Part shown: one piece after another, positions 36,388-47,063 of the stretch
How the letters are laid out: every line of letters starts with the position of its first letter
How positions within the stretch are numbered: the first letter of the stretch is position 1
Assembly (NCBI RefSeq): GCF_000208865.1
Contig: NC_018392.1
Span: 2,004,793 to 2,068,792, forward strand
DNA from: Neospora caninum Liverpool
Lineage: Eukaryota > Apicomplexa > Conoidasida > Eucoccidiorida > Sarcocystidae
Direction: 5' to 3'
Length of the DNA: 64,000 nt
Position numbers and translations under genes: made by a program
The notes under the pieces: model-generated
Databases searched by the model: none
What the model was told of the DNA's origin: nothing
What the model saw: the letters and a program-made list of their open reading frames with translations, nothing else

Positions 36388-39258
36388 TCAGTATGGATGC
36401 AACCACATTTCGCACGGCGGTACCACGAGGTGCACGCCGGTGAAGTCTGGCAAGTGGACCAAGCATCTCGAGAGATCTGGAGCATAAGCCGGCGACGTGG
36501 CACACTGGTTTTGCTTGACGCTGTGACGAACGAGAAACCAGTTCAAGGAGGTACCTTTGCGTCGAGTCCTTGCAGGAAGTTGCGGTGTATACTGCCTGAA
36601 GTTTGTGTGAAAAAGGAATACGCGGTGTAGCGCTTCTTGGGAGAGTATGGACGGCCCCCGACTGGTGATATTCTGTAGACATGTGTGAAGAATTCGAGCT
36701 TCATCTCCAGAGGTTCTCCTTTGGATTACGCGTTTCAGCGACGTTCGCACGCAACGCTACGTTGCACGGCCCCGCGGTGTGGAATTTGATTGCACAGAAC
36801 ACGAAGGTAGGCGCTTCCATGTAAGGTCCCTCGGTGCAAGAATGTTGCTGAGCTCTCTGCATCCGTACAGCTTTTCAGCGGAAGAGATGGGGCTTATGAT
36901 GCGTAGTTCTGCTCTCCAACTCATGCGGATAGTCGCCACGTTGACTTGCGGGTGCACTAGCGGATGCACACCTGCGAATCGGAGAGATCCTTGGCCGGGG
37001 TTATCGCCGTAGTGAATGTGTAAACGTGTTCCACCTGAGCACTTTTGAAAAATGAAGCATCTTTGGGAGTCGCAGCCGGCACAGTTTTGATGCCTTGCAG
37101 CGGCGGGTATCCGACGCCTCTCACCATCGGGCACGCCGCCACATCAAGTCGGGGTGCCTTGTTGGGTGAATACAGCAACATATGATCGTAGGAATACGCC
37201 TCTCTGTGTACCACGTGCGCCTTTCTTGCCCCCAAAGCGTACCTTGCCTGCAACGACTGAACCGACTGCTGGTAGAAGTATGCTTTTAGGCAAGGGTCTC
37301 TAGAACTCCGCATCTGAAGCCTCTCGTTTCAACAGTCTCTAAAAAGATCGGCACGTGTATCGGGGACGGGGCCAGCCTTGGACGCGGGGTCGCTGTTTGC
37401 CAGGTTGGCGAAACAGCTTTTTGTTCTGTTCCCGCGGGGTTCCGGACGGCTCTTTTTCCGGCAGAAATGCAGTTTACCTAAACGTGCAGCGCCCTGTGTC
37501 TGTTTAGGTGAACTTTCTAAATCAACGGCTAAGGCGGCTTTGCGCCGCCCAATCTTCTCCCGAAGAGAGAGCAGCCGTTTTTCATTATGCAGCAGCCACT
37601 CTGTGTCCGAACCGCCGAGCCTCGCTGTTACGAATGCACTCGGTGACAATCATCTTCTCGAAAGGGGCTGTGGTGTTCCGAGAATGACTGACGAGCTTCT
37701 CCCCAGATAGGAGTTTTCCGAAAATCAGTGAGGGGGGGATGGCAACTCCCAGTAGTCTTTGGAGCGAGTCTTTGATCCACGCGCTGACGGTGGCTGCCCG
37801 ATCATCACCGCCGCGGTGTTCCCATCTATAACGGAAATGTTACACAACAATGTCATGCAGGGAAACGCGCCAAAGAAACGACTTCCCTCCCATTGACTGC
37901 TCCCTCTGTGAAACTGTCTGCCTTGACGCCAGCACTTGCATCGATGCGCCGGAAAACGCCGTTCTTCTTCACCATGTACGGTTTTACCTCTCCGTGGGAA
38001 CGAGTGTCTCCGGCACGTGTCATACCGGGCATGAGCGCCAGCGGACCCCAAGGCTTTCGTCATCATATCACCGATAGAAAAGGAAATTCTGCGCGTCTTA
38101 CCCCCAGCACAAAAGAAGACAAAACGATCGAAACGAATTAGACCACTCCGTTCCCGGTGGGCACCTTAGCGGCACATCACAAAGAGCAGGCACGGGCCAC
38201 CGGTGGCGGACCAACACAAGAGAAAATTCTCCAAACCACGAATGGAATTCACATGTGGTTGGAAATTCGGATTACACCCCTGCGAAGCGCCAGTATGGGC
38301 GCCGGTCTCGAAAACTGGAAAGTATCACGTTCTGGAATTACCCGGAGTTCGCACAGCGCCGCCTGCGCTCATGCATCGCATGACAACAGACAGAGTCATT
38401 GGATCTGGCCGGCGACCGTCAGAAGCCGATGCAGCAATGCAAACGAAGGGACAAAGTCGACAGTCCCTGTTTGAAGGCGTCAGTCCAGTTTGTCCTCACT
38501 AAGGATAGCAGTTTCAGGCCTTCGTCCGGGTATGAAACACCCTACACCTGAAACCACGTCCCTTTCTTCCGAGTGGAATGGTCGCGGCGAACGCGGGGCA
38601 AACTTGTCACAAACGGCTGCACAGAAGCCCCAGGCGGGGGCTCAGATGCACGAGATCTGCATCGGCGCCTGCGGACCGCCGGTCTCTCAGCTCGACTGCC
38701 AATCGGGGCGGTGCCTCCAACGGAAGAGCTGCTGGAAACTTCGCTCGTCTATCACTTTGACTCGTCCCTACATCGACAAAAGTGTCGGGGGGGTTTTCCC
38801 CGCTAACTAGCCATCAGACCACATATTCCTCTAGACCGAACAGAAAACAGGAAAGTCTTCAATCCAGTGTGACGGTGCTGTGAACCGGCACCGACCAGAC
38901 ACCATCCCTCCGCCGGCGACAGTTGGGCGCTCCGAAGACGCCATTTGTCCCCTGGCCACAGGTGAACGGGGCTTCGGGAAGTACGCACATCCGCGAATCC
39001 TGCATAGGGGGCCTTTGTGTGTGTGTTTGCAGGCGCGATGCAGGCGGTCAGGCTTCAACAGGCACACAAAGGGGGAGCAAGTACGGCCCTCCCCAAGTTC
39101 AAGTTGTGAGGCCAAGTCCAAAGGCGACGGCAGTTTGCGCTCATCGGCAACGCGGAGCATGGCCGCTTGGCTGTCCTTGGGTGGAACTTCACGACGAAGC
39201 ATGTCCTTCAGAGCATTCCACATTCCCGGAATGTTGAATGTCTCCTGCCTCGATCCAA
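36388..39258 (-). CDS. Cluster of coding-looking exons, unassembled gene(s)
   Basis: I do not recognise a family. Protein-like segments on the - strand, in transcript order: 39258-39100 (after a CAG acceptor, TFNIPGMWNALKDMLRRE), about 38810-38620 (NPPDTFVDVGTSQSDRRAK), about 38060-37880 (LMPGMTRAGDTRSHGEVKPY), about 37650-37480, about 37310-36965 (CLKAYFYQQSVQSLQARYAL, ending TTAITPAKDLSDSQ), about 36960-36780, about 36725-36555 (YRISPVGGRPYSPKKRYTAY), and a last piece ending at the stop 36388 (LVHLPDFTGVHLVVPPCEMW). Third positions favour G/C in most of them. I could not join them with consistent phases, so there may be one multi-exon gene, two genes, or partly decayed sequence. No signal peptide was located. 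Confidence 0.35.
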
Positions 39259-39321
39259 CACCACGCTGCTCGGATTGACAATTCCATAGCCACGAAAACG
39301 GTGCTTGGCTCGGCATTGTTC

Positions 39322-39990
39322 CTATTCATCGTCATCATCGTCTCTCTTCTTTTTTTTCGACTTCTTACCGTCGTCATCGTCATCATCATCGTCGCCCTTC
39401 CTTTTCTTCTTGTCATCGTCATCGTCATCATCATCGTCTCCCTTCCTTTTCTTCGACTTCTTATCGTCGTCATCGTCATCATCGTCTCCCTTCTCTTCCT
39501 TCGACTTCTTATCGTCGTCATCCTCATCGTCGTCGTCCTTGCTCTCAGATTTCGATCCCTTAGGTTTGCCTGCGACAGCACCCGCTATGAGGTTTGTTGC
39601 GCCACCAACGAGCGCACCAAGTCCAAATCCTTCCGCAAGCTGTGTCGCAACGCCCCCTACAGTTCTCACGATGTGTGCGGCCTGTTTCCTTCCGTCGTCA
39701 CCTTCATCCTCATCATCTTCGCCCTTCTTTGTCTTGGCCACCTCTGACTGTAGACCTTGCATGGATTGATTGGTTGTAGCCTGAACGGCCTGTGTACCTA
39801 GTGCCTGCATGTCGCCTCCTCCAGCGTTTTGCATCGCTCCCGCTGCACCCATTAGGCCACTAACCAACTGAGCAGCCTTGAAGAGACGCACAGCTGAGCA
39901 CGGAAGAAGCACGGCCGATTCCTGCAGTCCGAGGAAATCTGCCCCAAGGCGCCAACTTAGGGCGAGCAGGAGGACGACGAATGCACGCAT
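39322..39990 (-). CDS. Dense-granule-like secreted protein with acidic/basic repeat tail
   Basis: Single-exon frame of 222 residues from MRAFVVLLLALSWRLGADF; an in-frame ATG ten codons upstream (40020) is an alternative. The N terminus is a clear signal peptide. A Gly/Ala/Gln-rich segment follows (GLMGAAGAMQNAGGGDMQAL). A hydrophobic Gly-rich helix is near residues 130-155 (GFGLGALVGGATNLIAGAVAG), probably a transmembrane or membrane-inserting segment. The last 65 residues are four blocks of Asp runs alternating with KKSKKRKG-type basic clusters. This layout (signal, small hydrophobic segment, low-complexity charged tail) is typical of coccidian dense-granule or other parasitophorous-vacuole proteins. 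I cannot match it to a named GRA. Function is unknown and localisation is inferred. Confidence 0.75.
   Translation of the reverse strand: MRAFVVLLLALSWRLGADFLGLQESAVLLPCSAVRLFKAAQLVSGLMGAAGAMQNAGGGDMQALGTQAVQATTNQSMQGLQSEVAKTKKGEDDEDEGDDGRKQAAHIVRTVGGVATQLAEGFGLGALVGGATNLIAGAVAGKPKGSKSESKDDDDEDDDDKKSKEEKGDDDDDDDDKKSKKRKGDDDDDDDDDKKKRKGDDDDDDDDGKKSKKKKRDDDDDE
39330..39545 (-). repeat. Asp-run / Lys-cluster coding repeat
   Basis: On the + strand this is runs of TCATCG alternating with CTTTTTCTTCTTCGACTTC-type blocks. It encodes four units of six to nine Asp followed by KKSKKRKG or close variants, at the C terminus of the secreted protein. Such GAY-run repeats often vary in length between strains. 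Confidence 0.9.
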
Positions 39991-40213
39991 TCTCGCAACA
40001 AGCAGCCGCAGGCAGTCCAAGCCCCACTAACTCTTTAGGAGACCGAGACACTGATGGCTTGGCCTCTGTCTCGCCACTCTCCCTTAAGTCGTTGAAGTCA
40101 CTGCCCTCCGGCTCATCGAATCACCCTTGTCGGTTTTTCTGGCGGCAGACCAAGAGAATCACGCAAACCATGCCGTTCACAAGACCGCGCAACTAACTAG
40201 CGCCGCCCTGTAT

Positions 40214-40867
40214 CTACACTGCAGCCAAAGTACTCGGCCGAGCAACACAGATCGAAGACAGCGGAACCGTTTTGAGAGCAAAATGAATCAAAGCCTTCGC
40301 GTCACAAATATCTCGACGGCCCTTACTAGTGTGTCCAGAAGAGCAAAGCACGATGAAGTCCCGTTCTCTCTCGCGCCTGCCGTTTTGTGTGGCGGGGACA
40401 ACTTTTCTCAAGGAACGGTTGCGCCAGGCGCTGCTTAGCCAGCTGTCTATTTGCAGTCTCGAGCGAATTTGCCGTACATCGCTGGTTCTTCCGCATTTTG
40501 CCAACGTTTTAGACACCCCATGAGAAAAATGATGGAATTTTTTTCGTGCCTGTCCATGAATTAGAGAAGCAAGCTCCCCCGCGATTTTAAAAAGCGACTC
40601 GGCAGGCACTATAGATAGCTTGGAAGCTAACACGGAGGGCACTCCTGACCGGAGTTTGGTCACTGACGACGCCGTATCACGCTCCCGCTCTTGTTTCCGC
40701 GCCGCACCCGAAAAGTTCTGAGAGAGAGGGCCTGGATCTCTCACAAAACCAGTTCTGCTTGGATTGTCCTCCTGTGCAGGCTTTCGTGTAAAAGAGCCGG
40801 ACTCCTTTTGAGGGCTGGCACACGTGAATTTTTCGGCATGAATCGGCAAACAGCGCTGCCACCGCAT
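40214..40867 (-). CDS. Hypothetical open frame, 217 residues
   Basis: Uninterrupted frame from an ATG at 40867 to the stop at 40214, immediately upstream of the dense-granule-like gene on the same strand. The middle has plausible helices (PSVLASKLSIVPAESLFKIA). The ends are Ser/Arg-rich. No signal peptide, membrane span or recognised motif is visible. A random frame of this length is uncommon but possible, and part of it could instead be promoter or 5' UTR of the neighbouring gene. Confidence 0.3.
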   Translation of the reverse strand: MRWQRCLPIHAEKFTCASPQKESGSFTRKPAQEDNPSRTGFVRDPGPLSQNFSGAARKQERERDTASSVTKLRSGVPSVLASKLSIVPAESLFKIAGELASLIHGQARKKFHHFSHGVSKTLAKCGRTSDVRQIRSRLQIDSWLSSAWRNRSLRKVVPATQNGRRERERDFIVLCSSGHTSKGRRDICDAKALIHFALKTVPLSSICVARPSTLAAV

Positions 40868-40907
40868 CTCTCTTTCGACGACGTTAGGAGATGTCTACAT
40901 ATCTCCA

Positions 40908-42466
40908 CTAACGTGCCGGCGGATGGCCTTGAGTCGGCGGCCGGTGGGTTTCAGTTAACTCCCTTCTTGTGCAAAACTGTGGTACGGCACCTGAAGGCAA
41001 GGATCTGAGCGTAAGCACCAGTTGTCGTGGCTTCCCAATGTGAAACACGACCCTTTGGTTGTAGAGGCGCGTCTCGGACTCGCCCGTAGACTGGAGACGA
41101 GGTCTGAGGGTTCCATGAACTGGGAACGAGTGTAATTTTTGTGGTTCGACTGAAACAGACCCGTTACACAGGCTCATCGTCCATGACACCCTGGTTCGCC
41201 ATTACAGCAGCAGTCTCCGAACATCTACGCCGAATTTTGCGTGGTACTTTTTACCGACTGCTTTAACCCGTAGATGCATCTAGCATACTTGCGTGACGGC
41301 AAATGCACACAATCGCTTTGCATGGAGAAAGGGACCGCAGTGAAAGCCTCAGGTCTGTTCACGCCTCAGTGTTGGCGAAGTGCGTGGAACAAGCCGCCTA
41401 CACTTGGTAAGTTAAGGTTTGAATACCAGGGATGGGCACGACACTGCAAGGTTGTTTCCCCTGCAGCTGAAACGGATGCCTGAGAATGTCTTGCTTGTCA
41501 CACTGCAAAACAACATTCCCCATGATAAACTCCACACAATGTAGGCAGGAACTGCTCTGGTCGACGCTAGCCTTGCAAGGAGGCACGCGGCCATGTGTTG
41601 ACTTCTTTTTTTGCGACCAAACTATATTCCGGTTTCTTCGACGGAACCACGGACAAAGACAGAGAGCACCGGGGCGCACTTGCCTCTCTGTCTTGTGTGT
41701 GGACAACGATGTCGACCGTTCGAACAGTCAGTTGCGCGATTTCCTACGTTGCTGATATGCGGTACAGCAGCTGAATGCCCCCGCCTACTGGCGACTCCAG
41801 CTGTTGATTTGAAAGCGACGAAACCGTTCAGATATAGCACCATTTTACCTCATTTATTTGCATGGCGCAAATCGCTTAACCGCAGGCGGGGAGCTAAATT
41901 GTCCGGGACTGTAACTGTAGGGAGACTGAGCTTCGCTGGTTCCCCCGCTAAGGAAGGCCTGGTCGCCTCCACATTCTGAAGCAGCGACTCGTCCAAACTT
42001 CTATCGGTTCTAGTAACCTTGCAGGTATAGATACTGCGCTTAAAGTTGCCGCTGATCCCCATATGCTACTGACGGATGCGAAATCATACTAGAAAATTGG
42101 AGTAATCTTCTCAGACTCTTGGCAACGGTCCACCCCTCCTCTACCTGAGAAAACGCCAGGAAAAATTAAAGTTGGTCCTCTATGGCTGCAGCCACCATTC
42201 GTCGGTAACAGAGACAGTTCCCCTTCGTGGAAGGTGGATTTCGAAAAACAAAGAGTGAAACGCAGTGTATCTGTTCCCTCGAAGCACACGCGTTTAAAAA
42301 CAGGGTAAGAGTCCTGACAGTCGACCCTCCCGCACTTTGACTTTAAATTCTGAGAAATCCTAGAGTTTGCCGACATTGAAATCGTCACAAAACACTGGGC
42401 ACAGGTGCACTTCCCATGATTGTTTCGCTGTCTTCCTCTCCATTTCAGCGCTTTGAACTGCTCCAC
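40908..42466 (-). CDS. Cys-containing candidate exons, unassembled gene
   Basis: Protein-like - strand segments: about 42440-42160 (KSKCGRVDCQDSYPVFKRVC, then FTLCFSKSTFHEGELSLLP, ending near a TTTTCTCAG|GTAGAG donor), about 42062-41880 (NFKRSIYTCKVTRTDRSLDE), about 41600-41412 (CLHCVEFIMGNVVLQCDKQD, CSVVPIPGIQTLTYQ before a GTGTAG), and about 41190-40980. Regular Cys spacing with beta-type sequence suggests an extracellular, disulphide-bonded protein. The SRS or s48/45 folds are possible but not shown. Exon phases did not close, and I found no start or signal peptide. Confidence 0.3.
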
Positions 42467-42593
42467 TCAAGTGTCGAGGAAGCGTGTTCACTGTAGGCCT
42501 CGCTGCAGCCCGTTCCCCAGACCCCGTGTGCCCTGGCTCCTCATCTTCAAAGACACTGTTCTGCGCGCAGACTGGGCTGCCCGCGCGGGCTCA

Positions 42594-45500
42594 CTACCGC
42601 CTCTGCGATCCGCGAAAGCCATTTGAACCCCGGCCAGCAGCCCCACGCCCTCTCCCCGTAGAAATCGCACTATTCCGAGCAGTTCCTGACCTCGCGGCGC
42701 CGCCAGAGGGACCACCCGCCTGCGTTCCGCGCCTTCCGGCTGTACATACACCCGAGGCCGCGGAACGACACGGCAGCACACTGGTGCGCAGCAAGACTTC
42801 ATCGTCTTCTTCATCCCGTCTACTTGTGTCTGGTTCATTTTCGACGCATGCCCCGGCCGCGCCGTCTGCCGGCTCGCGATTCTCGGGCGTAGACAGATTT
42901 CCTCGAGACCGCTCCTTCCCCTTGAGCAAGTCGAGCAAGTTCCGGCCTTGCTGCGCCATCGACGGCGACGCTCCGCTGGCCGCAGGCGTCCCCGCCGTGG
43001 CCGGCGGGCAACTCGTCGCGCCGGAGCTCGCCGTGCAAGGCGTTCTCGAGTCGAGGAAAAGTCCCGGGGTGGCGGGAGTGTGCGTCGCATATTCGCACGG
43101 CTTTTGAGAAACGTGCCGAGCTGCGTCGGCGGCTCTCGGTTTCTGACTGACGCTTCTGCTCTCTACCGTTTGCTCGCGTGCAGGCACGGCCGCTGGTGGA
43201 TTCATGCGCGCAAAAGACTGGACTATCGGCTCAGCTGCGTGCTGTGGATTCGGCGTGTCGCGACTCATCAGCTGCTTGATGAGCGAAGTGATGTTTGAGG
43301 CGCCTCTCTCAACGGTCTGCGCCGCGCTCGTCTGCGGAACGCTATGGGTGTCGTCTCCCCTCCCAGGGTGCGCCTCTCCTACAGGCCGCTCAGCCGCGGA
43401 ACGGGCCGAAGCGATCTCGCCGCCTGACCCCTGCCCCGTCAAAGACGCTGCAGATGCTGCAGTCTTGATTCCTAAAAGCTCTTTCATGTGCTGCGTTGCA
43501 TGTTGCTGAACTTGGAGCGACGCAGGCCCCGGCCGCGGAACGCCAGACGTGCTCTCCGCAGGCTCCTTCGCCGTTTCCCTGTCCGAACCCCCTTGAAGGA
43601 GGCGCAGCAACGGCCGGCTCTGGTCGGCGGAAGGCGACGCACCCGGACGCGCATCGGCAGATGAACCACCTGCGCGCCGCCCTTGACCGCCGTTCGCAAC
43701 AGGATGTGGAAGCAAACCCCGACCCTGCGCTTGCGATTCCGTCTGTTGAGCGTCGGGGGCAGTTGCGGGACGAGCGAGGTCGCGGAGGCCCGCGCTCGGC
43801 AACAGCGGAGACGCGTTCGAACCTACCGGCGCGGCTCGACGCGCGGGCGCCGTCTCCGGGCGAGCGGCGCCTCGAGACGGCGCAGCTGAACCAGAAGGCG
43901 AAGCCGGCTGCACACACAAGAGAACAAAGACACTCGCCTTCCCCTCCAGCACCAAAGGGTTGAGAAGATAGGAACCGTTCCCGACGTGCCCAAGGGCCCA
44001 CGTGATACGCATTTTCTCAAACGCACAATATGCATAAACATATATGTATGTGTTTTTATATAGGTATATGCATATACAAATGTGTATTTCTAGATATTGG
44101 GCGCATGCCGACAAAGAGGAGACATGCGTCTGAGGTCTTGATTAGATACGTACGCGCAATCTGAACGCGTTACATTTGGTCTGCCGCCAGAGCGTTCGCC
44201 ACTACGCATCTCGCGACTTTGAGACTGAGACGTTGAATCTACTATCTGTTCGTCTCCTCGGGGGCCTGCCGTCCAGGGTCTTTGAAAGTCGGCCACGTGC
44301 ACACTCTTGTCTCCTCGGGCCACACCGACTCGCAAGGTGCCTTCGGGGCCTCGAAGACAGGGAGCGTGCGTTCTTTAGTCGGTTTCTTTGCACTTACGCG
44401 GCTGACGAGAGGAAAGAGCTCGATGCACGGCACGCGAATCAGTCGAAGCGACGCGCACCTTCCGTCCATGTTCTGGGCTCCTACAAAGCAGGCCGATAAA
44501 GGATAACGAAAAGGGCGATGAACAGCGAAAAACGAGAAAACTCCTGGAACGCGGCGCGCCACGAAACCCGAAAGAGCATCTGCCAGGGAAAGCGCCTGTC
44601 TGCTCGTCGCAGCAACAGTTCCCTTTTTACTCTGTACACCGCTCAGCCAGCGGAACGCGGTTACTTGCACCCTGTGTTCGACAAACGAGCAAAGAAAGAC
44701 CCGGCATCGACGCGTCTCCGGCGTACGCCTCCACAGAGACAGCTCTACAACTCTGTACCCAGGAAAACCGCACAGTGACCAGCGCTACGCACACCGTAGG
44801 TATCTCTATGAGGCTTACGTGAACACCTACGAAACTATGTCCTGTACCTGATTGCAAACTTTTTTCAGATCGCGAACTTATTTCCGATTCGGGTATAGCC
44901 TTTTCCGGTTTTCTTACCGAGCTGCACGTGATCGAGAAGAACTTCCACGACGATGTCTTGTAGAATTCCCTGTAGGGCGCCTGCGATTTCTGCCTCATCC
45001 CACCACGCCCAAGCTTCGGGTCTGCCGTCGCCGCCCTTCCCTCCTTTCGCGCCGCGTCGTCCGAGCGAAGCCTTCACGCTGAGCGTCGTTTCAAACGCGG
45101 TGTCTCCAGAGATGCGGAAAGGAATTGAACCGTCGACCGAACACAACCCGGTGACTGTACCGCGGCTGCCTTGGTAGATACACCCGGCCTGCGTTATGTA
45201 CGCCACGCGCTGCCCGAGAAAGAGGCGGAGGGTCCAGCGTCCTTCGACGACACCCGAGGGCCGAGAGGCCGTCGAGACAAGCGAGAAGAAACCTGCCGGC
45301 ACCGCAAGAAACGCATGCGTCGCGGCGCGTCGCATGCACACCCATCTCCCAAGAGAGCGCAGAAGAGAAGCAATTCAAAGATTACACGTTTTATCACAAC
45401 CATTTGCAGATACAGAGGTACGTATTGACGTCTTTAAATTCTCTTCTCGGGCATTCCTGTACCTCGCTGTCTGAGTGTATCTACAAAACCACAAACCGTG

Positions 45501-46981
45501 CAGCGGCGGTACGTAACTCTGCCTTTCTACGACTCGAGGGCGGAGGGGAGTTGCACGGAGGAGACGGATGAACAGATCGCGAAGGCAGGAACCGCATCCA
45601 CATGTGTGAGAGACCACGCGCGTTTGTCGAGACGCCGTTTTTCCCACCTGCTATAATTTTCTTTCGGAGTGCGTCGGCGGAGGAAGCCGGCAGGAGACTG
45701 GCAGGCTCAAAGTTCTGGAGAACCGGGAGGTCGTCTCTTTCTCGGTTTGGCCCCACATCCTCTTGGCTTCCCACCCCGTTTTCTCGCAAAACGCCCCTTT
45801 CGGATGTCTCTGCTGCCGCAGCGTCGCGGGATTCGCGAGATTTCCGAGGCTTCGACGCTCCGCCTTTCCAGGGAGAACCCGAAGAGGCTCCAGAGTTCTT
45901 GCCGAAGGACGCATCGACGACACTTTCGAGAGACGGGAGAACTGCAGAAACATCCGAGAGGGAAAGAAACCAAATCTCCCTTCAGCGACGACCACTAGAG
46001 GTAGCGGGACCGCGCCCGCAAAGCCGTTCCGTGGGACGCGCCGACCCACGACGCGAGACGCACTCTGCACACGGAAGCGAGTGAGAATGACACAGACGAG
46101 ATGAACAGACGGCACCGAGGCGGAGGAAGACAGTTAACACGCAGGAAGCGTCTCAGACCGCTCGCGGCCGAGAGTCGGTCCCCAGTTTCCTCTGTCTCTA
46201 AAAGAATTTGTTCCGCTTCCAGAGCTGCCCCGAAGACATATCGAGGCTGCATTCATCGGTGCCAGGGCAAAACAACGCGCAGAGAGAAAGGGAGAGAAAG
46301 GGAGAGAAAGGGAGAGAAAGGGAGAGAAGGGAGAGCACAGACAGAGCGGGGGAAGGTGAAACGGAAGGGGAAGAGAGATCACAGAAGGGAGAGTTTTTCT
46401 GCCTTTCTGGAGTTTGGACGAGAGACGAAGCGCCACTTGGGCAGCGGCTCTGGATTCTCACCGTCTTTTGGCATCCAAGTGTAGCTACCCTTGACCAGCT
46501 TGTTCTTTCGACAAGGGTGTCTCTCCATCGCCGAAACAAACATCGAGGCAGTGAACTGGAAATCGCCGCCTTCCGACGCAAACACACTCGCCGCGGTCAG
46601 CGTCGGCGTCTTGAAACTTCCGCCCTGCTCCTTCTGAAAAAGCAGAACGCGGAAAGAGCAGACACTAAAAACAAGGAAATGCCTCTGTGGTTCGTGCTAC
46701 ATCCCGACGAAACAACTTTCTCGGCGATCCCCGTGAGCCCACGCACACCTGTAAGTCGGCATGCAAAAACTTGCGCACATTCACATACACAAATATAAAC
46801 AGATATACACTTAAATCAAGGTACATGCGATACGGACAGGTTAAAGGGGAGCGCATGCAGAGACAGATATGTTGATATACCTATCTTTAACCACTTCCCT
46901 AAAACACCGTGTGCGATGTGAATACTATGTATGTATGTATGTATGTATGTATGTATGTATGTATGTATGTATGTATGTATG

Positions 46982-47018
<37 letters not shown>

Positions 47019-47026
47019 GTATATGT

Positions 47027-47063
<37 letters not shown>

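Noticed and set aside
39305..39769. + strand Ser/Phe-rich frames
   Set aside because: Antisense of the Asp/Lys repeat in the secreted protein, which has a signal peptide and sensible composition on the - strand.
42594..44114. A 506-residue frame starting at 44114
   Set aside because: The first 69 codons read through an intron with TA repeats. The true exon starts at 43907 after a TGTGTGCAG acceptor in phase with 44398.
46686..46745. Extra XRN1 exon after a CTTACAG acceptor (segment with [16 protein letters not shown])
   Set aside because: The appealing frame needs an incoming phase that the preceding exon (phase 0 out) does not supply. Skipping it joins EVC to KEQGGSF in phase.
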